From contig CAMEXG010000026.1 of assembly GCA_945947045.1 (NCBI GenBank), positions 1-15,869 on the forward strand: a DNA stretch of 15,869 nt. The letters run 5' to 3'. The notes under the pieces are model-generated. The model had not been told where the DNA came from. It worked only from the letters and a program-made list of their open reading frames with translations, and made no database searches. Origin of the DNA: an uncultured Spirochaetales bacterium. GTDB lineage: Bacteria; Spirochaetota; Spirochaetia; Sphaerochaetales; Sphaerochaetaceae. This document shows positions 7,535-15,440 of this stretch, one piece after another. The first letter of the stretch is position 1; each line of letters opens with the position of its first letter. Made by a program: the position numbers and the translations under genes.

Positions 7535-7867
7535 TTACTCTTTTTCATAAAGCTTATGTGTAAAGCAAGAAAAAGTGCCTGTGTGGCATGCAGGTCCATC
7601 AGGGATCACCTCCACAACGAGAGCATCGTCGTCACAGTCACTTGTAATAGACACTACGCGCTGGAAATTACCGCTGGTTTCACCTTTGAGCCATAGCTTT
7701 CTTCTTGAACGGGACCAAAAACATGTCAAACCTTTTTCCAATGTAATGGAAAGGCTTTCTCGATTCATATAGGCAAGGGTAAGGACTTGTTTTGTTTTTG
7801 AGTCCACAACAATCGCAGGAATGAGGCCCCTCTCATCAAACTTCAGATCATCTATATTTACCACCAT
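7535..7867 (-). CDS. hisI: Phosphoribosyl-AMP cyclohydrolase HisI
   Basis: This enzyme opens the purine ring of phosphoribosyl-AMP to give ProFAR, the third step of histidine synthesis, in the cytosol. The 110-residue product is the cyclohydrolase domain only. Family landmarks are AYMNRESL (32-39), FWSRSRRKLWLKGETSGN (50-67), the metal-binding DCDDD (77-81, with D77, D79 and D81) and zinc-binding cysteines C78, C94 (in GPACHTG) and C101. The chain ends KLYEKE, so the HisE pyrophosphohydrolase domain often fused here is absent, and no separate hisE follows. The ATG overlaps the hisF stop by one base (TAATG), as expected for coupled translation. It is the last gene of the operon. Confidence 0.96.
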   Translation of the reverse strand: MVVNIDDLKFDERGLIPAIVVDSKTKQVLTLAYMNRESLSITLEKGLTCFWSRSRRKLWLKGETSGNFQRVVSITSDCDDDALVVEVIPDGPACHTGTFSCFTHKLYEKE

Positions 7868-8628
7868 TAAACCTCCCTGACAGGAATGCCGTTTTTCTTC
7901 ATTTCTTTCTTTAATTCCGATATCTTTACTTCACCATAGTGGAATATAGAAGCAGCTAGTCCAGCGTCCACCCTAGGTAGAGTTTTAAATAGAGTTATGA
8001 AGTCACGGGTACATCCAGCTCCACCGCTGGCAATAACGGGAACATCTACGCATTCAGAGACTGCCTTAAGCATCTCCAGGTCAAAGCCCTTCTTTACGCC
8101 GTCTGTATCGATACTGTTCAAGACTACTTCTCCAGCTCCGTTTTTAACGCACCTTACAATCCAATCGATTGCCTCCATGCCCGTATTTTCTCTTCCACCC
8201 TTGGCAAATACTCGAAATACGCCATCGACCCTCTTTACGTCTGCAGAGATGACGACACATTGACTGCCATATTTAAGTGCAGCTTCAGTAATGAGACCAG
8301 GGTTTCTGATTGCTCCTGAGTTTACACTTACTTTATCCGCCCCGCACTTAAGGACTATGTCAAAGTCGTCGATAGTATTTATTCCTCCTCCTACAGTAAG
8401 AGGTATAAATACTTTAGATGCTGTCTCTCTAAGAATATCTGTAAAAAGCTTTCTACCGTCGGATGAAGCTGTGATGTCGTAGAATACCAGTTCGTCAGCC
8501 CCGCCTTGGGAGTAATAATCGGCCAGGAGTACAGGAGAAGAAACATCCTTTAAGCCAGAGAAGTTCATACCCTTTACAACTCTTCCATCCCTTACATCGA
8601 GACAAGGTATTATTCTTTTAGTTATCAT
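7867..8628 (-). CDS. hisF: Imidazole glycerol phosphate synthase, cyclase subunit HisF
   Basis: HisF uses ammonia passed from HisH to convert PRFAR into imidazole glycerol phosphate and AICAR. The 253-residue (beta/alpha)8 barrel has the normal length. The catalytic pair D11 (in IIPCLDVRDGRVVKG) and D130 (in VVISADVK) is present. Phosphate-binding elements TVGGGI (78-83) and VIASGGAG (198-205) and the LNSIDTDG segment (170-177) are intact. GGAGG lies seven bases before the ATG, inside the end of hisA, and ATGA overlaps the hisA stop by four bases. Its partner hisH is two genes upstream in the same operon, so the heterodimer can be made from one transcript. Confidence 0.97.
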   Translation of the reverse strand: MITKRIIPCLDVRDGRVVKGMNFSGLKDVSSPVLLADYYSQGGADELVFYDITASSDGRKLFTDILRETASKVFIPLTVGGGINTIDDFDIVLKCGADKVSVNSGAIRNPGLITEAALKYGSQCVVISADVKRVDGVFRVFAKGGRENTGMEAIDWIVRCVKNGAGEVVLNSIDTDGVKKGFDLEMLKAVSECVDVPVIASGGAGCTRDFITLFKTLPRVDAGLAASIFHYGEVKISELKKEMKKNGIPVREV

Positions 8629-9338
8629 CTACAAGCCTCCAGAGCATCCTCCAGTTTTATATCCCCTGTATAATATGCCTTTCCAATTATTGCGCCATAT
8701 ATATCCAAAGCTTTCAGTGCCTTTATATCCAGCAAAGAAGAGACGCCACCTGAAGCTGTCACCTTAAGTGACACCTCGTTCTTTATTCTTTTATATAGAT
8801 CCACATTGGTTCCCTTCATTGCTCCGTCACGGGAAATATCAGTGACGATTACACTCTCGACGCCTATTTCCTCCAGGTCTTTCAGAAATTCGATTCCATC
8901 TTTTTCCGATGTCTCAAGCCAGCCTTTTACTGCAACTTTTCCATCCTTCAAATCTACGCCTACAGCGATTTTTGAGCCATGTTTTCTTACTGCCTCTTTA
9001 AGAAAAACAGGATCCTTAAGAGCCGCAGTACCGAGTATTACCCTGGACACTCCTGCGTCCAAGTATCTCTCCACAGTCTCCATATTTCTTATCCCGCCGC
9101 CGATTTCACTATATAAGCCCTTTACCTCAGATATTCTTTTTAAAATATGGATGTTTATTGTCTCTCCGGTTCTTGCACCGTCAAGATCCACAATATGTAT
9201 GGCGGTGCATCCTTTTTTTACAAAGTCTTCCGCAAACTCCCAAGGTCTATCGCTATAGACGGTGACCTTATTATAGTCACCTTTATAGAGCCTTACGGCT
9301 TTTGTGCCGAGAATATCTATTGCAGGAAAAAGAATCAT
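8625..9338 (-). CDS. hisA: ProFAR isomerase HisA
   Basis: HisA performs the Amadori-type isomerisation of ProFAR to PRFAR. The 237-residue barrel resembles HisF in its two-fold pattern. Catalytic residues D8 (FPAIDILGTKAVRLYKGD), D129 (AVGVDLKDGKVAVKGW) and the TDISRDG loop (166-172) are visible, along with SEIGGGIRN and ASGGVSSL phosphate-binding turns. I start it at the ATG at 9338, one base after the hisH stop and preceded by GGAG within hisH; a TTG five codons upstream would only add MWRFN, which matches no HisA start. The stop overlaps hisF by four bases. Confidence 0.96.
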   Translation of the reverse strand: MILFPAIDILGTKAVRLYKGDYNKVTVYSDRPWEFAEDFVKKGCTAIHIVDLDGARTGETINIHILKRISEVKGLYSEIGGGIRNMETVERYLDAGVSRVILGTAALKDPVFLKEAVRKHGSKIAVGVDLKDGKVAVKGWLETSEKDGIEFLKDLEEIGVESVIVTDISRDGAMKGTNVDLYKRIKNEVSLKVTASGGVSSLLDIKALKALDIYGAIIGKAYYTGDIKLEDALEACR

Positions 9339-9339
9339 A

Positions 9340-9948
9340 TTAAATCTCCACAAAGGCCTTAAGAATAGAGAGGCCTACTTCTCCGCTCTTCTCCGGGTGG
9401 AACTGACACCCAAAGACATTACCCTTTTCAACGCTTGCTGTTAGAGGTGCCCCATAATCAGTGACTGAAGTAGTATCGCATTCACACCCTACCGCGTGAT
9501 AAGAGTGGACGAAATATACATAGTCACCGTTTTTAATATACTTAAAGAGTCTGGAATCCTTCTTAATCGAGAGAGCATTCCATCCGATATGAGGAATCTT
9601 CAGTCCCTTTGAAATTACTTCTCCGATGGCCCTGACCTCTCCCGGTATCAATCCCAGTCCATCATAGACTCCGTCCTCATAGTCTTTATCAAATAGAAGC
9701 TGCATTCCCAGGCATATTCCCAGTATCGGCTTGCCCTTTTTCACAAGACTTAATATTCCATCCTCAAGACCACTCTCTCTTAAGGCTTTTCTTGCATCAC
9801 GAAAGGCCCCTACACCAGGAAGCACAAGACGATCCGCCATTTCCAACATCTTTAAATCATCAGTCACCAGGGCTTCTTCGCCGATGGAAGAGAAAGAGCA
9901 CGCTAAAGAGAAAAGATTTCCAACTCCGTAATCGATTATCGCAGTCAT
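9340..9948 (-). CDS. hisH: Imidazole glycerol phosphate synthase, glutamine amidotransferase subunit HisH
   Basis: HisH hydrolyses glutamine and channels ammonia to HisF. The 202-residue class I amidotransferase has the full triad: the nucleophile C79 in GICLGMQLLF, H184 and E186 in CQFHPEKSG. The N-terminal IIDYGVGNLFS and the LPGVGAF oxyanion-region motif (43-49) are typical. The start is the ATG at 9948, overlapping the hisB stop by one base (TGATG) with GGGAG seven bases before it; the preceding TTG is not needed. Confidence 0.96.
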   Translation of the reverse strand: MTAIIDYGVGNLFSLACSFSSIGEEALVTDDLKMLEMADRLVLPGVGAFRDARKALRESGLEDGILSLVKKGKPILGICLGMQLLFDKDYEDGVYDGLGLIPGEVRAIGEVISKGLKIPHIGWNALSIKKDSRLFKYIKNGDYVYFVHSYHAVGCECDTTSVTDYGAPLTASVEKGNVFGCQFHPEKSGEVGLSILKAFVEI

Positions 9949-10535
9949 CAAAGAACTCCCTTTGTAGAAGGAATCTCATCTTTGGCTTCTTCATCAATAC
10001 CTACTGCTTTTCTCAACGCCCTGGCCACGGCCTTAAACATTCCTTCTGCAATATGATGAGAATTTCTACCCTCAAGCTGCTTGATATGGAGAGTAATTCC
10101 TGCGTTCTGGGCAAAAGAGATAAAGAAATCTTCCAGAAGCTCCACATCAAAGGTTCCTATCTTCTCTGTCTGGAAATCGGAAGTATACTTCAGCATTCCT
10201 CTTCCCGAAACATCTACGGCGGCCAGTATCAACGCTTCATCCATTGGTAGGATTATATCTCCATAGCGCTTTATTCCCCTCTTTTCACCAAGAGCCTCTT
10301 TGAAGGCGGAGCCTAAAGCTATGGCAATATCTTCAGTGCTATGGTGGTCGTCTACATATGTGTCTCCTTTACAATAGACAGAAAGATCGAATCTGCCGTG
10401 TTTTGAAAAAAGGATGAGCATGTGGTCAAGAAAACCAATCCCTGTAGATATCTCACTATTTCCTTCACCATCGAGATTCAGAGTAAGGCGGATATCTGTT
10501 TCTCCTGTCTTTCTCATTATTTCTGCTTTTCTCAT
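9948..10535 (-). CDS. hisB: Imidazoleglycerol-phosphate dehydratase HisB
   Basis: HisB dehydrates imidazole glycerol phosphate to imidazole acetol phosphate, using Mn2+. The 195-residue product is the dehydratase alone; the N-terminal HAD-type histidinol-phosphate phosphatase fused to it in enterobacteria is absent. The repeated metal-binding motifs are present: GFLDHML (34-40), DDHHSTED (62-69) and NSHHIAEGMFKA (158-169). The ATG overlaps the hisC stop by four bases, with GGAGGAG just upstream. Its product is the substrate of the HisC aminotransferase encoded immediately before it. Confidence 0.97.
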   Translation of the reverse strand: MRKAEIMRKTGETDIRLTLNLDGEGNSEISTGIGFLDHMLILFSKHGRFDLSVYCKGDTYVDDHHSTEDIAIALGSAFKEALGEKRGIKRYGDIILPMDEALILAAVDVSGRGMLKYTSDFQTEKIGTFDVELLEDFFISFAQNAGITLHIKQLEGRNSHHIAEGMFKAVARALRKAVGIDEEAKDEIPSTKGVL

Positions 10536-11599
10536 GGCTTCTCCTCCAATATTTCTTTTGTAGCCTCTAAATATATCTCCATCTGCTCCCTTGTTCCTAT
10601 AGAAACTCTACACCAGGGTGCGATTCTCTCTTTATCGAAGTGTCTGACAAGTATCTTTTTTTCTTTTAGTTTTCTATAGTATTCGCCACCCTCTATTTCG
10701 GGAGAAGAGACAAATATAAAGTTCGCATTAGACGGGAGAACTCTAAAGCCTAGTTTTTCCAATTCTTTTACAGTAAAGCTTCTGTTCTCCATAATAGTTC
10801 TGCAGTTTTTTCTTGTGTACTCTTCGTCTTTTAGTATTCCTATCCCCATACTCGAAGTCATTGAATTGATATTATATGGGTTAGTAGAATATTTGACGGT
10901 ATTTAGATCAGAGATAAGTTGAGGACTTCCGATTCCATATCCCAGTCTTCCTCCTGCAAAGCTTCTACTTTTGGAGAATGTCTGACAAATAAGAATATTG
11001 TCATATTTGTGAACTAGCTCTACAGCGCTTTCGCCTCCGAAATCTACATAAGCTTCGTCTATAACCACGACTCTATCAGGGTCGCTCTTTACTAGTCTTT
11101 CTATCTCGGATACTGGAACTGTCATTCCTGTGGGAGCGTTTGGGTTTGCAATAAACACCGTACCCTTCTTTCCTATGTAGTCGTCGACAGAAAGAGTAAA
11201 ATCATCTCGGAGAGGGATTATCTCCGTTTTTGAACCGTTGAGAGAAGCAAAGACGGGATAGAAGCCATATGTTATATCTGCAAATAGAGCAGGATTTATG
11301 CTATCCGTGAAGGCCATGAAGGCAAAGTTCAGGATCTCATCCGATCCATTTGTCACAAGAACCATGTCTTTCCCGACTCCATAGAGAGATGCAATGGTCT
11401 TTGTCAGTTCCAAGCTGTCAGGATCGCTATAGAGGTTTAAAGCTCTGGTTGAATTGAGGGCATACTCTATGGCCTTTTGGGAAGGAGGAAACGGAGACTC
11501 GTTGGTATTGAGCTTAATAAACTCTGACATATTTCCCGGCTGCTCCCCAGGAACATAGGGAGTGAGGGAACTATACTTATCTGAAAAAAACCTGCTCAT
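10532..11599 (-). CDS. hisC: Histidinol-phosphate aminotransferase HisC
   Basis: HisC transfers an amino group from glutamate to imidazole acetol phosphate, giving histidinol phosphate, with PLP as cofactor. The 355-residue fold-type I protein shows IKLNTNESPFPPS (28-40), the NGSDEIL cofactor-binding turn (84-90), NPNAPTG (152-158), DEAYVDF (181-187), the PLP lysine K210 in QTFSKSRSFAGGRLGYG and the arginine R218. The start is the ATG at 11599, one base after the hisD stop and six bases from a strong AAGGAGG; an upstream extension to 11635 lies inside hisD. Closely related aromatic or cobalamin-pathway aminotransferases are the only alternative, and the operon excludes them. Confidence 0.96.
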   Translation of the reverse strand: MSRFFSDKYSSLTPYVPGEQPGNMSEFIKLNTNESPFPPSQKAIEYALNSTRALNLYSDPDSLELTKTIASLYGVGKDMVLVTNGSDEILNFAFMAFTDSINPALFADITYGFYPVFASLNGSKTEIIPLRDDFTLSVDDYIGKKGTVFIANPNAPTGMTVPVSEIERLVKSDPDRVVVIDEAYVDFGGESAVELVHKYDNILICQTFSKSRSFAGGRLGYGIGSPQLISDLNTVKYSTNPYNINSMTSSMGIGILKDEEYTRKNCRTIMENRSFTVKELEKLGFRVLPSNANFIFVSSPEIEGGEYYRKLKEKKILVRHFDKERIAPWCRVSIGTREQMEIYLEATKEILEEKP

Positions 11600-11600
11600 C

Positions 11601-12875
11601 TTATTCCTCCTTTCTGACCAGAGCGCTTCTGGCATGAGCCTCTAATCCTTCTCTTCTGGCAAATAGAGCTACATCGTCTGCAACAGAGGACAAAGCAGAT
11701 TGAGTATAATATGTGAACTGATACTTCTTTACAAAGTCATCCACCGAAAGAGGACTGGAGAATCGTGCAGTGCCACTTGTAGGTAGAGTATGGTTAGGTC
11801 CTGCAATATAGTCTCCTAGGGCCTCGGGACAGTTTCTTCCAAGAAATACGGAACCAGCATTGTGGATTTTGTCCAAGTAATCGAAAGGATTATCTACACA
11901 TACTTCCAAATGTTCTGGAGCTATTCGATCACTGACCTCAATCGCTTTTTCTATGGAATCCACCACAATAATCTTACCGTTAGTGTCTATGGAGGCACGG
12001 GCTATCTCCCATCTAGGAAGGAGAGAAAGCTGGATTTTAAGTTCATCTCTTGTTCTTTCTGCCAATTCCTGGCTGTCTGTAATAAGGACTGCAGATGCGT
12101 TTTTGTCGTGTTCCGCCTGGCTCAGCATGTCTGCCGCAACTACGCTGGGGTTTGATTTTCCATCTGCGATGATAAGTATCTCACTGGGACCGGCGATCAT
12201 ATCGATTGAGACTACTCCGGAAACCTGCTTCTTTGCTTCAGCTACATAGATATTCCCAGGACCGACGATTTTATCTGCTCTAGGAATAGACTCTGTTCCA
12301 TAGGCAAGTGCAGCTATGGCCTGAGCTCCTCCCACCTTGAATACTCTGTCAACTCCCGCAACATATGCTGCAGTAAGCACGGCAGGATTGAGGATGCCAT
12401 CTTTACCAGGAGGAGACACCATAATCACAGAACTGCAGCCTGCGATTTTTGCAGGTATTGTATCCATAAGGACTGTTGACGGGTACGCAGCCGTTCCTCC
12501 AGGAACATAAATTCCTGCAACAGGTACAGGAACTATCTTCTGCCCAAGTACTACTCCGTTTTCTTCTGTCATTACAAAGCTGTTTCGCACTTGCTTCGAG
12601 TGATACTTTCTTATATTTGCTGCAGCCTTCTCCAAGACTCTGATAAACTCACTATCCATAGATTCTACGGCAGCTTTAATCTCGTCTCTACTTACTTCTA
12701 AAGTACTTATATCAGCTCCGTCAAACTTCTTCGAATATTCACGAAGGGCTTCATCGCCTCTACTTTGCACATCTTTGATTATTGCCGAGACAATGCCTGA
12801 GACATCTCTTGAAGATGAGGACCTAGAGAATATTTCGTCATCAGACACTACTCCATATTTCATTATTTTTATCAT
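11601..12875 (-). CDS. hisD: Histidinol dehydrogenase HisD
   Basis: HisD oxidises histidinol to histidine in two NAD-dependent steps. The 424-residue enzyme is full length. Zinc ligands Q253 and H256 (LSQAEHDKNA), D355 (EALGDYIAGPNH) and H414 (GLEAHARS) are present, as are the catalytic pair E321 and H322 in IAPEHLEV. Conserved text includes VPVAGIYVPGGTAAYPST and VGGAQAIAALAYGT, then KIVGPGNIYVAEAK and DMIAGPSE. The ATG overlaps the hisG stop by one base, with GAGGAG eight bases upstream. A nearby in-frame ATG four codons later is less well placed. Confidence 0.97.
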   Translation of the reverse strand: MIKIMKYGVVSDDEIFSRSSSSRDVSGIVSAIIKDVQSRGDEALREYSKKFDGADISTLEVSRDEIKAAVESMDSEFIRVLEKAAANIRKYHSKQVRNSFVMTEENGVVLGQKIVPVPVAGIYVPGGTAAYPSTVLMDTIPAKIAGCSSVIMVSPPGKDGILNPAVLTAAYVAGVDRVFKVGGAQAIAALAYGTESIPRADKIVGPGNIYVAEAKKQVSGVVSIDMIAGPSEILIIADGKSNPSVVAADMLSQAEHDKNASAVLITDSQELAERTRDELKIQLSLLPRWEIARASIDTNGKIIVVDSIEKAIEVSDRIAPEHLEVCVDNPFDYLDKIHNAGSVFLGRNCPEALGDYIAGPNHTLPTSGTARFSSPLSVDDFVKKYQFTYYTQSALSSVADDVALFARREGLEAHARSALVRKEE

Positions 12876-13504
12876 CAGTTTTTCTCCTCTATTTGTTTCT
12901 CCAGGCTATTTATCACTTTGATAATGTCATTTTTCTTAAACTCAAATGAAGCTTTGTTCACTATGACACGTGCAGAAATAGGCATGATGGTCTCGATAAC
13001 CTCAAGTCCGTTTTCTTTCAGTGTTGTTCCTGTCTCTACAATATCTACAATGACATCGGACATTCCCAAAACAGGAGCCAGTTCGATGGAGCCGTTGAGA
13101 TGAATGATATCTATATCTCGTCCGATAGATGAATAATATGTTCTTGCAATATTTCTGAACTTTGTAGCGACTCTTATAGTTGTGCCAGGGTTATCGACAA
13201 AATCCTTTTTGGCTGCAACGCACATCCGACACTTCCCCTTCTTCAGGTCCAGTATCTCATAAACGTCTCTCTTATATTCATCGATAATATCTTTTCCAGC
13301 GACTCCGATATCAGCAGCACCCCTCTCGACATATACCGAAACATCGCTTGGTTTTACCCAGAAGTATCTGACACCTGTCTCTTCGTTCTCAAAAACCAAC
13401 TTTCTCGATTCCATTAATACTTCAGGGCACTCAAAACCAGCGGAAGCGAACATAGCATATACTTTCTCTCCAAGTCTCCCCTTGGGCAATGCAACATTAA
13501 GCAT
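12875..13504 (-). CDS. hisG: ATP phosphoribosyltransferase catalytic subunit HisG (short form)
   Basis: HisG joins ATP and PRPP to start histidine synthesis and is the pathway's feedback-inhibited step. At 209 residues this is the short form, which lacks the C-terminal ACT-like histidine-binding domain and needs HisZ for activity and inhibition; hisZ is directly upstream. LPKGRLGE (6-13) and the PRPP-binding stretch SDVIVDIVETGTTLKENGL (149-167) are intact. I use the ATG at 13504, five bases after GGAGG; a GTG two codons earlier lies within that ribosome binding site. The gene overlaps hisZ by eight bases. Confidence 0.96.
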   Translation of the reverse strand: MLNVALPKGRLGEKVYAMFASAGFECPEVLMESRKLVFENEETGVRYFWVKPSDVSVYVERGAADIGVAGKDIIDEYKRDVYEILDLKKGKCRMCVAAKKDFVDNPGTTIRVATKFRNIARTYYSSIGRDIDIIHLNGSIELAPVLGMSDVIVDIVETGTTLKENGLEVIETIMPISARVIVNKASFEFKKNDIIKVINSLEKQIEEKN

Positions 13505-14582
13505 TCTCACCTCCCCTTAAGTACACTACTTCCCTGCTCTTCAGTTTCTGAGGAATCTTTTTCATAGTTGATACACTTCGTCCGCTTTTCCTTATTTCTT
13601 CAGCTTTTCTTAGAACCTCAGACATTGAGGTTTCATCATCATAAACGAGAGCTACGTCTAAATTAAACTCATCTCTTCCTTCCAAAAGCTTTTCCAGTGC
13701 ATCCATATAAACAGCAAAACCTATAGCTTTGGCTTTCTTTCCCATTCTGGCCATAAGTTTATCGTACTGACCTCCGCTGATGACAGATTCAGGAACTCCT
13801 TTGACATATCCGCGGAATGTAATTCCATTGTAGTAGTTCATACCACCCAACACTGAGAAATCTATTCTAAGTGCATCACTGTCCAGAACTGATACTACTT
13901 CCTCCAGTTCATCCAGAGACTTCTTATCAGCACCCATTTCCCTTAGCCTTTTGATTATCTCGTCATTACTTCCACTCAACAAAAGAAGTGAACGAAGCTT
14001 CTCTAGTGCATCACCACTCTCCGGATATTCGGATATAAGCTTGTTTAATGCGGATATGTTTTTTTCTTCCATGTATTTAAGGGCTTCACTTTTTGCTTTC
14101 GGAGAAGAAATCATACCCAAAAATCCTTCAGTAACGCCCATATGGGAAATAGTCAGCATACTCTCGTCGGAGATAAGAAGAAGGCTTTTCTGTGCCAGAA
14201 GCGCCACTTCCCCTAACTCAACGCCCTCGATGTCACCAAGACACTCGATGCCTACCTGCGTTATTTCCTTAAATACTCCCGATGATGAGGACACTCTATA
14301 TACTTTCTCGTCGTAGGATACTTTTGATACAGAACCCTCTTCTTCTCGAAATCCTTTGACTATTGAAAGCGTGACATCCGGCTTCAAGGCCATAAGACTT
14401 CCGTCAGTATCTGTAAATGTAATGATGTTTCCAGATACTAAGAAGTCTTTATTTCCTGCATATAAGTCATACTCTTCAAAACGACTCATTTTAAACTTGA
14501 CGTATCCATATGAAGTATATAGAGATCTGAGAGAATGCACGATTCTCTCTTCACCCTTTAGTTTGAAGAGGCTTTCACTCAT
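13497..14582 (-). CDS. hisZ: ATP phosphoribosyltransferase regulatory subunit HisZ
   Basis: HisZ is a catalytically inactive paralogue of histidyl-tRNA synthetase that pairs with short HisG. The 361-residue product keeps the synthetase fold: an equivalent of motif 2 in FKEITQVGIECLGDIEG (104-120), LGGMNYYNGITFRGY (245-259) where true HisRS has R-G-x-D-Y-Y, and SGGQYD (269-274) with IGFAVYMD after it. The arginine of the HisRS signature is replaced by glycine, and there is no anticodon-binding domain of normal size, so it should not charge tRNA. The start is the ATG at 14582, ten bases after GGGGAGG; a TTG at 14591 is too close to that site. It overlaps hisR by eight bases. Confidence 0.9.
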   Translation of the reverse strand: MSESLFKLKGEERIVHSLRSLYTSYGYVKFKMSRFEEYDLYAGNKDFLVSGNIITFTDTDGSLMALKPDVTLSIVKGFREEEGSVSKVSYDEKVYRVSSSSGVFKEITQVGIECLGDIEGVELGEVALLAQKSLLLISDESMLTISHMGVTEGFLGMISSPKAKSEALKYMEEKNISALNKLISEYPESGDALEKLRSLLLLSGSNDEIIKRLREMGADKKSLDELEEVVSVLDSDALRIDFSVLGGMNYYNGITFRGYVKGVPESVISGGQYDKLMARMGKKAKAIGFAVYMDALEKLLEGRDEFNLDVALVYDDETSMSEVLRKAEEIRKSGRSVSTMKKIPQKLKSREVVYLRGGENA

Positions 14583-14865
14583 TCTTTTCAAGCCTCCCCA
14601 AAACTGTCATATATCCTCCGTCTCCGTAGTTGAGACATCTATTTACCCTGGATATAGTTGCACTGGAGACGCTTGTCTCTTTCGATATCTCCTGATAATT
14701 CATTCCCTTAGAAAGCATCGATGCAACCTGGAGTCTCTGCATCAAATCCTGCATCTCTTTTATAGTGCAGATGTCGTAAAAGAAGGCCCTGCACTCTTCC
14801 TTGGTCTTTAAGGATAGGATTGCAGAATAGAACTGGTCAGCCATCTTCGCGTCCAATTTTTCCAT
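14575..14865 (-). CDS. hisR: TrpR-superfamily regulator, YerC/HisR type
   Basis: This small protein belongs to the Trp repressor superfamily branch called YerC/YecD, which is often the first gene of his operons and has been proposed as a histidine-responsive repressor (HisR). The 96 residues match the family's length. They run from a helical dimerisation part with ICTIKEMQDLMQRLQVASML (32-51) into a helix-turn-helix, NYQEISKETSVSSATISRVN (56-75), then CLNYGDGGY, a family hallmark. The ATG has AGGAG six bases before it. As the first gene it may repress its own operon through the palindrome 39 bases upstream. Sensing of histidine is known only by family association here, not from this sequence. 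Confidence 0.88.
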   Translation of the reverse strand: MEKLDAKMADQFYSAILSLKTKEECRAFFYDICTIKEMQDLMQRLQVASMLSKGMNYQEISKETSVSSATISRVNRCLNYGDGGYMTVLGRLEKNE

Positions 14866-14903
14866 ATAGAACTCCTCTTCTTTTGTTGGTTTAGTACATT
14901 AGC

Positions 14904-14921
14904 ACTTTATTGCGATAAAGT
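14904..14921. promoter_or_regulatory. 18 bp palindrome, candidate HisR operator
   Basis: ACTTTAT (14904-14910) and ATAAAGT (14915-14921) are perfect inverted arms around TGCG. The site lies 39 bases before hisR. On the minus strand it follows TATATT, a possible -10, so it would cover the transcription start. Another reading uses TTTACT as -35 and TAATGT as -10, in which case the palindrome covers the spacer. Either position suits repression. Confidence 0.6.
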
Positions 14922-14958
14922 AAATATAGACGATTTACCTTAATTTATCTGATAATAA

Positions 14959-14987
14959 GTTCAACAAAAGCGATATGAGTGTATAAT
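14959..14987 (+). promoter_or_regulatory. Putative promoter of the Nudix pseudogene
   Basis: A perfect TATAAT (14982-14987) is preceded, 16-17 bases upstream, by a weak -35 (GTTCAAC, around 14959-14965). Transcription would start near 14994, about 26 bases before the ATG at 15020. It diverges from the hisR promoter region. Confidence 0.5.
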
Positions 14988-15019
14988 TTCAAATACGCTT
15001 TTCTATCTATGGAGTGATT

Positions 15020-15440
15020 ATGCAGGAATATTGGGATATCTACGACATAAACAAGAATAAGACAGGAAGAGTGATGAAGAGAAACGACTGGAATATGAAA
15101 GAAGGAGAATACTACATCTCTGTTCTTGGTGTGGTAAGGAGCAGTAAAGGCAGGAGAGAGTTCACTTGAAGCCGTCATTAGAGAAGTAAAAGAAGAGACA
15201 GGCCTCGATGTATCTAGGGCAAAGGGGGGATATCAATTCTGCTATCATAGAGATAACAAGGGGCAGAACTATATCGTGGACATTTACCGCTTTGACATGG
15301 ATGTAACGGAAGAAGATCTTACCCTGCAGAAAGAAGAGACAATGGACGGCAAATTCGCAACTCTTGATGAAATAAGAAGCATCGCAAAAGAAGGAAGGTT
15401 CCTCCACTTCGATAGCATTAAAAAGGTATTTGAAGAGTAA
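15020..15440 (+). pseudogene. Nudix hydrolase with internal deletion and frameshift
   Basis: An intact relative would hydrolyse a nucleoside diphosphate-linked substrate. From the ATG at 15020, with GGAG five bases before it, the first frame reads MQEYWDIYDINKNKTGRVMK and on to YYISVLGVV, then stops at 15169. The second frame begins at about 15138 with GAVKAGESSLEAVIREVKEE, followed by TGL, which is the Nudix box. It runs on through YIVDIYRFDMDVTEED to the stop at 15440. The two parts are the beginning and end of one known architecture, but about 25 residues between the first strand and the Nudix box, plus the frame, are missing at the join near 15132-15138. Without the strand leading into the box the fold should not form. 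It lies divergent from hisR and is followed by no partner. Confidence 0.8.

Noticed and set aside
7997..9258. Plus-strand open frames across hisF and hisA
   Set aside because: They are antisense to genes with intact catalytic motifs; Ser/Pro/Thr-rich content is typical of mirror frames.
14866..15019. T-box or histidine attenuator leader upstream of hisR
   Set aside because: The space is too short, with no run of His codons and no antiterminator/terminator pair; the ribosome binding site follows closely.
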